Program-made: the position numbers and the translations under genes
From: JAGOZV01 sp964346445
GTDB taxonomy: Bacteria; Patescibacteriota; Saccharimonadia; Saccharimonadales; Saccharimonadaceae
Length of the DNA stretch: 15,041 bases
Direction of reading: 5' to 3'
Assembly (NCBI GenBank): GCA_964346445.1
Contig: CAYFUI010000017.1
Coordinates: 1 to 15,041 of the forward strand
Notes under the pieces: generated by a model
The model's input: the letters and a program-made list of their open reading frames with translations, nothing else
Database searches by the model: none
What the model was told of the DNA's origin: nothing
Part shown: piece by piece, positions 1 to 8,220 of the stretch
Position numbering within the stretch: position 1 is the first letter of the stretch
Layout: each line of letters opens with the position of its first letter

Positions 1-212
1 TTAGGAATAAAGATAAATTCATCCACATTACGCGGTTACTTATCCACAGCTTTAACTGGGTTGCCTAGCCGTTGTGGATAAAACCACCCCTAGTTGCCCT
101 ATTGAATCCTATTAAGGGCTTTAGGTCATTTCATGTTGTGGAAAACTATTTAATTCGTTACAATGGTAGTTAGTAAATGGTAATAACTAAACTATAAACT
201 TAGGGGGTTTTA
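1..212. other. oriC, upstream part: DnaA boxes before dnaA
   Basis: This leader contains two perfect DnaA boxes in opposite orientation, TTATCCACA at 40-48 (plus) and TGTGGATAA at 73-81 (minus). There are also two near matches, TCATCCACA at 19-27 and TGTGGAAAA at 137-145. Such clusters beside dnaA mark the replication origin in most bacteria, where DnaA binds to start replication and to repress its own gene. No open reading frame of any quality lies here. The window begins at this site, which fits a genome numbered from its origin. A second cluster lies between dnaA and dnaN, so the origin looks bipartite, as in Bacillus. Confidence 0.85.
136..164 (+). promoter_or_regulatory. Likely dnaA promoter overlapped by a DnaA box
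   Basis: TTGTGG at 136-141 and TACAAT at 159-164 are 17 bases apart, giving a plausible sigma70-type promoter with a leader of about 40 bases before the dnaA start. The -35 element lies inside the DnaA-box-like TGTGGAAAA (137-145). DnaA bound there would be expected to repress its own promoter, a common autoregulatory arrangement. The -35 is weak (TTG plus three mismatches), so the assignment is tentative. Confidence 0.45.
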
Positions 213-1571
213 GTGAACAGTGTATTGTGGCAAAGTGTATTAGGTGAGCTGGAAGTAACAGTTTCCGAAGCAACTTTTGCTACCTGGTTTAAACCTACAA
301 AACTAGTTTCTGTTTCAGACAATGAAGTAGTTATTAGTGTTAATAATGTTTTTGTAAAAAAGCAGCTAGAAATAAAGCTAAACCACCTTGTCAAAGAGTT
401 ACTAGTTAAAAACGGTGTTACTTGCCAGAATATTAAATACGTGGTTGAGAGTGCCCCCACAAGGCCGCGCCCCACCAACCGCGAGACAACTAAAGCCCTT
501 CAAGATGTTGCTTCTAGTAGCGGCACCGCTACAACCACCCCCCCTTCCATGGCTAGTACTGGTCTTAACCCGCGCTACTTATTAAGTAACTTTATTGTTG
601 GCTCAAGTAACGACCTGGCCTACACTGCTAGTCAAGCCGTGTCAGAAAACCCTGGGGTAAAGTATAACCCATTATATCTATATGGTGGGGTTGGCTTAGG
701 AAAAACACACCTAATGCAGGCTATAGGTAACGAAATAGTTAGCAAAAACGCTAACGCCAAAGTTCTTTATATCACCAGCGAAACTTTTGTAGACGAATTT
801 TTAAAACATATACGCTATAAAACAAAAGGGTTTTCGGATAAGTACCGTAATGTAGATGTTTTAATAGTAGACGACATGCAGTTTATTGCTGGCAAAGAAA
901 AAACGCAAGAAGCTTTTTTTCACACTTTTAACCATTTACACCAAAACAACAAGCAAATTATCATTAGTAGCGACAAACCGCCAAGTAGCATCCCAACTTT
1001 AACTGAACGCTTACGCAGCCGGTTTGAAATGGGCATGACTATAGACATTCAACTGCCAGACTTTGAAACCCGTTGTGCCATACTAAGCTCTAAGGCTGGC
1101 TTAAGTAATGTAGACCTAGACCCTAAGGTTGCCGAATTCTTGGCTAATTCAGTTAAGACAAATGTCCGCGAACTAGAAGGTGTCCTTAATAAGTTATTAG
1201 CCACTGCAGAAATGGCTAACTGCCTACCAGACCTTGAAATGGCCCAAGGCTTACTAAGCAATGTTAGGCAAACACGACCACAGCACCTAAATGCTAAGCA
1301 AGTGGTGGACAAAACGGCTAAGTTCTTCCAAATAGAAGTAGATGAGATAAAAAGCCCACGGCGTGACAAGCACATTGTTGGACCACGACAAATTGCTATG
1401 TACCTACTGCGCAGCGAACTGCATTTAAGTTTTCCTAAAATAGCTAATGAACTGGGGCGTAAAGACCATACCACCGCCATCCATTCTGTTGAAAAAATAG
1501 AAAAAGCCCTTAAATTTGATTTTATTATTCGTGAACAGGTTGCCTCTATCCGGGAAAGGTTATATAACTAG
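213..1571 (+). CDS. dnaA: Chromosomal replication initiator protein DnaA
   Basis: DnaA binds 9-base boxes at oriC, oligomerises with ATP, melts the origin and loads the helicase. The 452-residue protein has the full family layout: an N-terminal interaction domain (about 1-75), a Ser/Thr/Pro-rich linker (about 80-118), an AAA+ ATPase with Walker A GGVGLGKT at 158-165 and Walker B LIVDD at 217-221, and a C-terminal DNA-binding domain with the signature DHTTAIHS at 418-425. Length is normal for the family. The start is GTG, supported by an AGGGGG ribosome site (202-207) five bases upstream; no other start is so well placed. DnaA boxes on both sides of the gene supply its target and probable autoregulation. 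It is followed by dnaN and recF on the same strand. Stop is TAG. Confidence 0.98.
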   Translation: MNSVLWQSVLGELEVTVSEATFATWFKPTKLVSVSDNEVVISVNNVFVKKQLEIKLNHLVKELLVKNGVTCQNIKYVVESAPTRPRPTNRETTKALQDVASSSGTATTTPPSMASTGLNPRYLLSNFIVGSSNDLAYTASQAVSENPGVKYNPLYLYGGVGLGKTHLMQAIGNEIVSKNANAKVLYITSETFVDEFLKHIRYKTKGFSDKYRNVDVLIVDDMQFIAGKEKTQEAFFHTFNHLHQNNKQIIISSDKPPSSIPTLTERLRSRFEMGMTIDIQLPDFETRCAILSSKAGLSNVDLDPKVAEFLANSVKTNVRELEGVLNKLLATAEMANCLPDLEMAQGLLSNVRQTRPQHLNAKQVVDKTAKFFQIEVDEIKSPRRDKHIVGPRQIAMYLLRSELHLSFPKIANELGRKDHTTAIHSVEKIEKALKFDFIIREQVASIRERLYN

Positions 1572-1843
1572 GGTATGGATAAATTAGGCTTAAATGTGTA
1601 CAAACTGTGGGTTAAGAGTGGCCTTAATTGTGTAAGCCTATCCACAAAAATGCATAATTATAAAGCACCGCGGCTGCCTGTGGGAAAAGACACCATTCTC
1701 CCCAACTCAATCCACAATTACTTAACGGCCTTGTCCACACTAATAACCAGTCCATCCTCCCTGTTGAACAAGTTTTTTACCCACAATCCACACGCCTTAT
1801 TATTACTAGCGTTAGCTAAAAAAGAAAGGAAATAACAATAACA
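1572..1843. other. oriC, dnaA-dnaN intergenic part with many DnaA-box-like sites
   Basis: This 272-base gap is crowded with 9-mers close to the DnaA box. In plus orientation they are CTATCCACA 1638-1646, CAATCCACA 1708-1716, TTGTCCACA 1731-1739, TTACCCACA 1777-1785 and CAATCCACA 1784-1792. In minus orientation they are TATGGATAA 1574-1582, TGTGGGTTA 1606-1614 and TGTGGGAAA 1679-1687. None is a perfect TTATCCACA, but the density is far above chance and the position is the classic origin site. The last two boxes overlap and run into the unwinding element. An open frame of 86 codons crosses the region; its codons are simply the boxes read as protein, so I do not call a gene. Confidence 0.85.
1793..1822. 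other. DnaA-trio-like unwinding element (probable DUE)
   Basis: Directly after the overlapping boxes at 1777-1792 comes a short GC segment (CGCC, 1793-1796), then TTA TTA TTA CTA at 1797-1808, then AT-rich sequence up to the dnaN ribosome site. On the complementary strand, read 3' to 5', the triplets are AAT AAT AAT GAT. This is the box / GC-rich / DnaA-trio order of the basal bacterial unwinding element, where DnaA grips one strand in 3-base steps to melt the origin. The match is by pattern and spacing only. Confidence 0.65.
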
Positions 1844-2938
1844 ATGGAACTAACTGTCACACAAGAAAAACTATCAAAAGCCCTAAATGCGGTTGGCCGC
1901 GTGGCTAGCAGCAAAAGCCAATTGCCAATACTCAACAATATTCTTTTAAAAACAGAAGGCAACCGCTTGTTGGTAGCGGCTACTAATTTAGAGATGGCAG
2001 TTACCGAATATATTGGCGCTAAGGTTATTAGTCCAGGTGCCATCACTATACCAGCACGCCTCATGGCCGACTTCATTCATAGTTTGCCTAGTGGAACAAT
2101 TAAATTAAAAGAAGTGCGGCATAATTTAAATGTTACTAGTGGCTCATATAAGAGTGTCATTAATGGTGTAATCGCCGATGAATTCCCAGAACTACCCACT
2201 ATTGCTGAAGACTCTTCTATTCAGTACAACATTGACAAAGATACTTTCAAGCAAGCGGTCCAACAAACCATTATAGCCACTAGCAATGACATGGCTCGTC
2301 CAGTTCTAACTGGGGTTTATTGGCACACAGTAAACGGTGTGCTTTATTTAGCCGGCACAGATGGTTATCGTTTAGCAGAAAGGCAGTTGTTTAAGACGAG
2401 TAGTGCCGTAAACGCAATTATCCCGGCTTCTACACTACAAGAAGTTTTACGTGTACTAGGCGATGAAGTAGAGGAAGTGGATGTGTTATTTGATGACATT
2501 CAGGTACGCTTTAGAATGGGTACAACGGAAATTATTAGTAAATTAATAGACGGCAATTACCCAGATTACAAGCAGTTAATCCCAGAAACCACAGCCACCT
2601 TTGCTACCGCTAAAAAGGAAGATTTTATTAAAGTTACTAAAGTGGCCGGCCTGTTCGCCCGTGAGGTTGGTGGTAGCCTTAGTGTGAATATAAATGATAA
2701 CTTAATTTCTCTCCATTCAGTAGCTAGCCAGCTTGGTGAAAATACATCAGACCTTAAAGCGAAGACAACAGGCGAAGGAAGTATTACTTTAAATTCGCGC
2801 TACCTAAGTGAAGCCTTAGCAGCGATTGACGGTAAGGATATATACTTTGGTTTTGACGGTAAATTAGCCCCAGCGCTTTTATATACACCACAAAAAGATG
2901 TTAATTACTACCATATTATAATGCCATTAAAGAGTTAG
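1844..2938 (+). CDS. dnaN: DNA polymerase III beta subunit (sliding clamp)
   Basis: DnaN forms a ring dimer around DNA that tethers the replicative polymerase and is a docking platform for repair and mismatch proteins. The 364-residue product is a normal size for the three-domain clamp. It opens with a typical N-terminal clamp segment (MELTVTQEKL) and contains the family's conserved second-domain stretch LAGTDGYRLAERQ (about 169-181). It ends in a YYHIIMP tail like the usual C-terminus near the peptide-binding pocket. A GAAAGGA ribosome site lies at 1824-1830, about 13 bases before ATG, a rather long spacing. The gene lies between the origin element and recF, with 13 bases to recF, and is probably co-transcribed with it. 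Stop is TAG. Confidence 0.97.
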   Translation: MELTVTQEKLSKALNAVGRVASSKSQLPILNNILLKTEGNRLLVAATNLEMAVTEYIGAKVISPGAITIPARLMADFIHSLPSGTIKLKEVRHNLNVTSGSYKSVINGVIADEFPELPTIAEDSSIQYNIDKDTFKQAVQQTIIATSNDMARPVLTGVYWHTVNGVLYLAGTDGYRLAERQLFKTSSAVNAIIPASTLQEVLRVLGDEVEEVDVLFDDIQVRFRMGTTEIISKLIDGNYPDYKQLIPETTATFATAKKEDFIKVTKVAGLFAREVGGSLSVNINDNLISLHSVASQLGENTSDLKAKTTGEGSITLNSRYLSEALAAIDGKDIYFGFDGKLAPALLYTPQKDVNYYHIIMPLKS

Positions 2939-2951
2939 GTGGTGGCTTTTT

Positions 2952-4031
2952 ATGCCTAGTATTAGCAGGCTACGAGTACAAAATATACGCTGCCACACCG
3001 ACACTGTGGTGGACTTTAGCGAAGATGTTACCGTAATTACGGGCAAAAATGGCGCTGGAAAAACTTCAATACTGGAAGCCTTATATCTGATAGAACGAGG
3101 CAGCTTGTTTAGAGGAGGTGACAAGGACATCTTGCAAAAAGAGGCTAATTGGTGGCGAATAGACGCAGTTACACTTAGCCCTAAAACAGGTAAAAACCAA
3201 AAAACCGCAAAATACCAACTGCACAAGGAGCAGAAGCGTAAAAGTTTTATTATTAACCAAAAAACGTATGGCCGGTTACCTGCAAATTTTAAACGCCCTG
3301 TCATCCTGTTTGAACCTGAGGATTTACGTTTAGTGTTTGGTTCACCCGCCCGGCGCCGCTTATTTATTGATAGGTTTATTAGCCAGCTTGATAAGAGCTA
3401 CGCAACTATTATTGGGCGTTATGAAAAAGCCATACGGCAGCGCAACAGTTTATTGCAACAGGGTGTCACTAGTAGCGACCAGCTGTTTGGCTGGAATGTG
3501 ATGGTTAGTGATTACGGGGCTAAAATTATTAAAGCCAGAGGTTACTATAGTAACCTCTTAGGCAGCTATTTTAACGATTTCTATAATTTAATTGCCGCTG
3601 ACCAAGCTGCAGTTAGCTTAGCCTACTCCCCTTTTGTAGACTTAGCTACCACGGTAGATGGGGCAGACTTTTTTAATGAAACAAGGCTATTAACTGAACT
3701 TAATAATAATTTTGAAAAAGACCGTTTACTTGGGACTACAAGTGTTGGCCCCCATCGTCACGATATTTGTTTTTTTTATAAAAATAAGCCTGCACTAAAG
3801 GTGGTTTCCCGGGGTGAGTCACGAACAATGGTGTTAGCATTAAAACTAGCAGAGTTAGAAGTTGTAAGAAAAACAACAGGTTCTACCCCATTAGTCCTTT
3901 TGGATGATGTTTTTAGTGAATTAGACCAAGATAGGCAGCGCAGCTTAGCCAATCTAACAAGCCAGGCGCAAGTAGTTATTACTAGCGCTCACATTCCAGC
4001 AAAGCTGCCTGCCCACGTTATAACGCTATAG
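2952..4031 (+). CDS. recF: DNA replication and repair protein RecF
   Basis: RecF is an SMC/ABC-type ATPase that, with RecO and RecR, helps load RecA at single-strand gaps and stalled forks. The 359-residue product carries Walker A GKNGAGKT at 31-38, the RecF motif SVGPHRHD before residue 280, the ABC signature SRGES at 286-290 and Walker B VLLDD at 315-319, in the right order and at normal length. An AGGTGG ribosome site (2937-2942) overlaps the dnaN stop codon and is 9 bases before ATG, which suggests translational coupling. The TAG stop directly abuts the stop of virB4 on the other strand (CTATAG at 4026-4031). There is no room for a terminator between them. Confidence 0.97.
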   Translation: MPSISRLRVQNIRCHTDTVVDFSEDVTVITGKNGAGKTSILEALYLIERGSLFRGGDKDILQKEANWWRIDAVTLSPKTGKNQKTAKYQLHKEQKRKSFIINQKTYGRLPANFKRPVILFEPEDLRLVFGSPARRRLFIDRFISQLDKSYATIIGRYEKAIRQRNSLLQQGVTSSDQLFGWNVMVSDYGAKIIKARGYYSNLLGSYFNDFYNLIAADQAAVSLAYSPFVDLATTVDGADFFNETRLLTELNNNFEKDRLLGTTSVGPHRHDICFFYKNKPALKVVSRGESRTMVLALKLAELEVVRKTTGSTPLVLLDDVFSELDQDRQRSLANLTSQAQVVITSAHIPAKLPAHVITL

Positions 4032-5888
4032 GTAACTACCAGCGCCGGCACTCATGTCCATGTCTTTAACCTGTGCCTTGTCATTTGGGTTAGTGGTAAT
4101 TAATTGCTTTTCTGTTTCACTAGCCTCTATTTGTATTTGTACGTGGCTTTGGCCGGCAAAGAGTAAGCCAGTGCCTACTGGGAAGCTTGTTAGGCGCTTA
4201 CGCTCTTCACTAGTTAACCTAAAGACGTCTGAAAGAACGTCTATGGCACTCATGGACTGTTTAAGCAGTAGCTGCATAGAACTATTAAAGACGATTGTCC
4301 TTCCTAAACGGCTACTCATGAAATCTTCAACGTCTTGGGTAATGGTAGTTAAACCTAAGTTGTATTTCCTGGCCCGTTTAGCTAAACTACTTAAAAATGA
4401 TGCCGAATCTTCATACTTAAGCAATTGCCAGGCTTCATCTACAATCAGCATGCGTTGTTTTTGTTCAGACCGGGTAATATTCCAGATATGACTTAATATT
4501 ATATACATAGCAACTGGGCGCAGGTCGTCTTCTAGGTCTCTAATATTAAAGACAACCATTTGGTTATTAATGTCTACGTTAGACTGCTGGCTAAAGATGC
4601 CTGCAAAAGTTCCAGTGGTGTATTTACGTAAGCGTTGGGCTAGCTGTGGACCATTGCCACCCATGTGCAAAAGAGTATCGTATAAGTTAACAATGGTTGG
4701 CGGTTCAGATTGGTGTGTTAGGGGGTCGCTAGTAATGCCCACCCGCGCATAGGTGTCTATTAATGCCTGGTCAAGGTCTGCCCCTTCGGCAGCGGTTAGG
4801 GTTGAGCCAATGCCACCATCGGCAGTAGAGCCAGAAGTTCCTAGCATTAGCCTAAACAAGCCATGCAGTGTCACTAGGTTAGCCCTCAGTGCGTTGTCGG
4901 CTTCGTCGCTGTCTATAACTTTTGGTAGGTCAAAGGGGTTAATCCTAGCACTAGAGCTTAGGCTAAAGCGAATATAACTACCTCCGGCCGCTTCCGCTAA
5001 TTTTTGGTATTCATTTTCTGGGTCTATTATTAGAATTTCCGTACCCATCATCATGCTCCGCAGGGCTTCTAACTTAACCGTAAATGACTTCCCGGCACCA
5101 GATTTGGCAAACACCACCATGTTGGCGTTCTCTAAGCTTCTAAAACGGTCAAAAATAACCAGACCCCGGTTATGGGCATTAACGCCGTATAAGACACCCT
5201 TGTTGTCGGTTAAGTCGGCGCTGGTGAATGGGAAGCTAGTACTAACGGCACCTGTGTTCATGTTGCGCCTAATTTGTAGCTGGTCCGACATTTGCGGCAA
5301 TGTACTATTTAAGCCTTGCTCTTGTTGCGAGGTGGCTACTTTACTAAAAAGCATTTGTTGCCCAAACATGGTTTCAATCTTGTTCTGCACAAAGGCTAGC
5401 TCATCTAGCGAGTCGGCATAGAGTGTTACGTAAAAACCAAACCGGAAAAACTTTTCTTGTCCTAATTGTATTTGGTCACGTAATTCTTCGGCATCGCCAA
5501 TAGCCGCCTCTAGGGCTGGGTCGCGTACATTACCCTTCTCCATACTGATAGACATTGAAGCCTCCAGTTGGGTTACCTTTTTGCGTAGGTTATTTAATAT
5601 TACCTGGCTTTCTACTGGGTAAATATAAAGGCTAATATCTAAAACTTCGTCAACATTCACAAGAGAGCTAATCCAGCCTGTATAAATGGAGCGTGGGTAG
5701 CCGTGCACATAAATTGTGCGCCCATATTTTGTTCCTAGCCTAAAATAAGAAGAGTGTATTTCTATACTACTTGGTGCAATTAAATCCCTTAAGGTGGTCA
5801 CCCCCTTTAGAAATACCTCTTCCATTCGGGCTTGTTCTTGCGCCGCTTGGTCTAGTGCAATTTGTGATGCTTTTTTCTTTTTAGCCAT
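4026..5888 (-). CDS. virB4: VirB4-family type IV secretion ATPase
   Basis: VirB4/TraC ATPases power assembly of the pilus and substrate transfer in type IV secretion systems, at the cytoplasmic face of the inner membrane. The 620-residue protein has an N-terminal non-ATPase region (about 1-240) and a C-terminal P-loop domain with Walker A AKSGAGKS at 261-268 and Walker B MLIVDEAW at 480-487. Further family motifs are IDPENEY (288-294) and TTITQDVEDF (514-523). It is somewhat shorter than proteobacterial VirB4 proteins of about 800 residues. It is the last gene of the prgI-traC-virB4 operon: its ATG shares one base with the upstream stop (TAATG), and a GAAAGG ribosome site lies at 5897-5902. 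No membrane segment is evident. Stop TAG abuts the recF stop, so readthrough would produce recF antisense RNA. Confidence 0.93.
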   Translation of the reverse strand: MAKKKKASQIALDQAAQEQARMEEVFLKGVTTLRDLIAPSSIEIHSSYFRLGTKYGRTIYVHGYPRSIYTGWISSLVNVDEVLDISLYIYPVESQVILNNLRKKVTQLEASMSISMEKGNVRDPALEAAIGDAEELRDQIQLGQEKFFRFGFYVTLYADSLDELAFVQNKIETMFGQQMLFSKVATSQQEQGLNSTLPQMSDQLQIRRNMNTGAVSTSFPFTSADLTDNKGVLYGVNAHNRGLVIFDRFRSLENANMVVFAKSGAGKSFTVKLEALRSMMMGTEILIIDPENEYQKLAEAAGGSYIRFSLSSSARINPFDLPKVIDSDEADNALRANLVTLHGLFRLMLGTSGSTADGGIGSTLTAAEGADLDQALIDTYARVGITSDPLTHQSEPPTIVNLYDTLLHMGGNGPQLAQRLRKYTTGTFAGIFSQQSNVDINNQMVVFNIRDLEDDLRPVAMYIILSHIWNITRSEQKQRMLIVDEAWQLLKYEDSASFLSSLAKRARKYNLGLTTITQDVEDFMSSRLGRTIVFNSSMQLLLKQSMSAIDVLSDVFRLTSEERKRLTSFPVGTGLLFAGQSHVQIQIEASETEKQLITTNPNDKAQVKDMDMSAGAGSYL

Positions 5889-6727
5889 TAAATTAACCTT
5901 TCTTCTGCTGGGCCCGTACCTTTACGTGTGTAGATGGAAGTAGTCTCACTAAAATTACCTAATGGCTCACGTAGGGCCGTATCTGGGTTGTAGAAGTTAT
6001 AATAAAGCTCTCCCAACTCCTTGGTGTTAAGCTGTTTACTTTCTACACCTATATGCTGCAAACCAGCCCTAATGCTATTCACCCGGTTAGCTATTTCTGT
6101 TTTAGCCTGCTCATAAACAACATTATCTATCTTTATAACTGGCTCTGGCCCTTTGGCAAAAAGAGTTTTAAAGAAGCCTTTACCTTGGTCAAGAGCGGTA
6201 TTAAGCTCGCCTTGGGGGAAATAAGGTATAACTACAAAAAAAGCTTTATCCATAATATTCACTTCATGAGAGAGGGCGTCTATAAAATTAATGTAATCAT
6301 CCATTAAAACATTAAGAAGCATATTGTCATTATTATTCCTAACACTGATTAGCTTATCTATATAGGGACCTATATCTACCCTTTGTGAGCGTATTAAAAC
6401 CTGGATGGGATGCCCTAAAGAGTTCAAAAAGTTTTGGTAATTCAGCTCAACCGCTTCACGCTCTTCCCCACTCATGAGGTCAAAGTTTATCGGCTTACAG
6501 GCAATTACTGCCCTGAAGGTGCCATCAGTCATTATGACCATGTTTTCCCGTATTTCAGAGAGTAGCAGTGTGTTTTGGGTTGAATACGGGTTTGAAGGTG
6601 TTTGGGTATTTTGCTGTGTTGTATTATCCACGGGCGGGGCCGGCTGCATTGGCGGAGCTGGCTGCATTTGTGGATTTTGGTTTGGTATATTATTAATATT
6701 ATCTGGAGACACTCTTAATTTTCCCAC
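5888..6727 (-). CDS. TraC-like protein (VirB4 N-terminal-domain-like partner)
   Basis: This 279-residue protein sits between the PrgI-like gene and virB4, where Patescibacteria commonly encode a TraC-like protein related to the N-terminal part of VirB4; I assign it from context plus fold-like features, not a clear motif. The first 50 residues are Asn/Gln/Pro-rich with a doubled MQPAPP. The rest is a globular alpha/beta region, including MVIMTDGTFRAVIAC (63-77), which resembles the start of TraC/VirB4 domains. No Walker motif is present, so it is probably structural. The longest frame starts at GTG 6727, directly after the prgI-like stop, where no ribosome site fits. A GTG at 6712 (codon 6) has AGGTGGG about 10 bases upstream and may be the real start. 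Stop TAA overlaps the virB4 ATG by one base. Confidence 0.7.
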   Translation of the reverse strand: MGKLRVSPDNINNIPNQNPQMQPAPPMQPAPPVDNTTQQNTQTPSNPYSTQNTLLLSEIRENMVIMTDGTFRAVIACKPINFDLMSGEEREAVELNYQNFLNSLGHPIQVLIRSQRVDIGPYIDKLISVRNNNDNMLLNVLMDDYINFIDALSHEVNIMDKAFFVVIPYFPQGELNTALDQGKGFFKTLFAKGPEPVIKIDNVVYEQAKTEIANRVNSIRAGLQHIGVESKQLNTKELGELYYNFYNPDTALREPLGNFSETTSIYTRKGTGPAEERLI

Positions 6728-7690
6728 CTATCTTAACGAAATAACTACTTCTTCGTCGCCTAACCTATCATGCTTCTCTTTAGTAATCCGTTTTGCTTGG
6801 CTAGCAAGTGTAGCAATGGTGAAGTCTTCTGGCGCGTTTGTTGCAAGCTCTATTATATCAGGTGATATGGCTTTTTGGGAATCTTCTTCTTTAGTTTGCG
6901 ACTCTTCTGTGGCGGCAGCCTGAGCTACTGGTGGTGCGTTGGAAGGTGGCTGCTCCCCTACTGGGGTAACTTGAAATTGGTTAGAAGTTGGATATGGGTT
7001 AATAGTTAATGCCGGTGCCTCATGCGCTGTTAATTCGGGGTAAGCTGCATGCATGGGGTTTTGTGGCTCGGCTTCTTGGTGATTTAGCGGCTGTTGTATA
7101 TTTTTCATAATATTTTCTTTATAAGTTGCAGTTGTTTGTTCTAGACGTTGATTAATATTTTGTCCGAGTGTATGGTTTTCGTCTAAAATATCTATGGTAT
7201 TTTGGGCTTCTTGATATACCTCAGGGTTTAAATTATTAGAGGGGTTTATATTAGCATTTGGATTGTAGCCACCTGTAGCCCAGCCACGACTATCAACAAT
7301 CTGTGCTAAATAGGCAAATCGGCGGCCAGCCTCTTCTCCGCTTATATCCTTAGTTAAGCTTGCCTCAACCACTTTTGGTACGCTTATCTCTACTCTTGTC
7401 TCTATTCCATCTGGGTCCCAAAGACGGATCTTTGGTTTAACAATGTAAGAAAACAAAGCTCCTAGGTAGACTTCCATGGACTGCTCTTTCCTTAGAGGAA
7501 GCGCTAAAGCGCCAAATACTAATATTACCGGCAACGGTATTATTGCTAAGAAGGGGCTAATTTGCCATAAGACAAAGCCTATGAATATCATGGCGGCAAC
7601 AATTAAAAGATAGATAAATTGCCGAAAAGTAAACGGTCCAAGAAGCTTATCTTCTGCTTCTACGTCTTGAGGTATTTTGTATACAGCCAT
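6728..7690 (-). CDS. PrgI-family inner-membrane protein with long C-terminal tail
   Basis: PrgI-family proteins are small two-helix membrane proteins of Gram-positive-type conjugation systems, encoded next to the VirB4 ATPase. The N-terminus (MAVYKIPQDVEAEDKLLGPF) is typical, followed by two hydrophobic helices at about 23-42 and 46-66 and the usual basic segment with an IRLWDPDG stretch (88-95). Canonical PrgI ends near residue 110-120. Here about 200 further residues follow, rich in Asn, Gln, Pro and Glu, probably disordered or partly coiled and cytoplasmic. It is the first gene of the operon. No ribosome site precedes ATG. Instead an extended -10 ends seven bases before it, so the message looks leaderless. 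Its stop TAG is immediately followed by the possible GTG start of the next gene. Confidence 0.85.
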   Translation of the reverse strand: MAVYKIPQDVEAEDKLLGPFTFRQFIYLLIVAAMIFIGFVLWQISPFLAIIPLPVILVFGALALPLRKEQSMEVYLGALFSYIVKPKIRLWDPDGIETRVEISVPKVVEASLTKDISGEEAGRRFAYLAQIVDSRGWATGGYNPNANINPSNNLNPEVYQEAQNTIDILDENHTLGQNINQRLEQTTATYKENIMKNIQQPLNHQEAEPQNPMHAAYPELTAHEAPALTINPYPTSNQFQVTPVGEQPPSNAPPVAQAAATEESQTKEEDSQKAISPDIIELATNAPEDFTIATLASQAKRITKEKHDRLGDEEVVISLR

Positions 7691-7697
7691 TACATTT

Positions 7698-7706
7698 ATT
7701 ATAACA
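7698..7706 (-). promoter_or_regulatory. Extended -10 promoter of the prgI-traC-virB4 operon, leaderless
   Basis: On the minus strand the sequence TGTTATAAT holds a perfect TATAAT (7703-7698) with an upstream TG, an extended -10. No good -35 is seen 16-18 bases upstream. With normal spacing transcription would start at 7691 or 7690, i.e. at or one base before the A of the ATG. This agrees with the lack of a Shine-Dalgarno sequence. Confidence 0.65.
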
Positions 7707-7766
7707 CTTAATGCTTAAGGTTGACTATCTTCTAACAAATGTTTAATGAAATAATGTTGAATGGTC

Positions 7767-7795
7767 TTGTCAGTACTCTACAGATATTATATTCT
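7767..7795 (+). promoter_or_regulatory. Possible promoter of the pilin-like gene cluster
   Basis: TTGTCA at 7767-7772 and TATTCT at 7790-7795 are separated by 17 bases, giving a start near 7802 and a leader of about 23 bases with a weak AGG before the ATG at 7825. Other AT-rich hexamers nearby could serve as -10. The 134-base divergent region between the prgI-like and pilin genes must hold promoters for both directions. Confidence 0.4.
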
Positions 7796-7824
7796 ATAAG
7801 TATGGTATTTAGGTTAAGATAAAA

Positions 7825-8220
7825 ATGACAAAAACAATTTTCTATACATTATTTACTACTTTGGCCTTAGGGTTAACTTTTTTATTTGTAAGCACCCCAG
7901 TTGCTCACGCGGCTAGTGAGTGTGGCGGCGTGGAGACTTCCATTATTAAATGTAATAGTACCGGAAAGGCAACAGACGTAAAAGAAACAGCCATCTGGGA
8001 GGTTCTTAAAATTGCCGTTAATATTATGACCGGTGGAGTTGCTATCTTAGCCTTAGGTGGTTTTATTTATGGCACGTTTTTATATACCTCATCTGGCGGT
8101 AATGCCGAAACTAAGAAAAAGGCCATTACCGTTATTACTAATGTTTTTATTGGCATTGTTGCGTACGCATTAATGTATGCTATTCTAACTTTTATACTAC
8201 CAGGAGGCGTAGACTTTTAA
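7825..8220 (+). CDS. VirB2-like pilin-family protein 1 (cysteine class)
   Basis: This is the first of five consecutive small exported two-helix proteins resembling T4SS pilins of the TrbC/VirB2 type found in CPR bacteria. The 131 residues comprise a signal peptide with a likely cut after AHA (27-29), a short extracytoplasmic segment with Cys33 and Cys43, a hydrophobic helix (about 62-87), a polar turn YTSSGGNAETKKK (87-99), and a second helix (about 103-126). The turn with Gly-Gly-Asn and basic residues between the helices is shared by all paralogues in the window. The cysteine pair could form a disulfide after export. The gene ends TAATG, overlapping the next start by one base, so the pair is probably translationally coupled. 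Membership is firm by shared pattern; the exact role (pilus subunit or envelope component) is inferred. Confidence 0.82.
   Translation: MTKTIFYTLFTTLALGLTFLFVSTPVAHAASECGGVETSIIKCNSTGKATDVKETAIWEVLKIAVNIMTGGVAILALGGFIYGTFLYTSSGGNAETKKKAITVITNVFIGIVAYALMYAILTFILPGGVDF

Noticed and set aside
1575..1835. 86-codon open frame between dnaA and dnaN
   Set aside because: It is the origin: the codons are DnaA boxes and the AT-rich element, there is no ribosome site, and the translation looks like no protein.
4054..5421. Plus-strand open frames inside virB4 (60-145 codons)
   Set aside because: They are shadows of the strong virB4 frame with Walker motifs and have no ribosome sites or recognisable domains.
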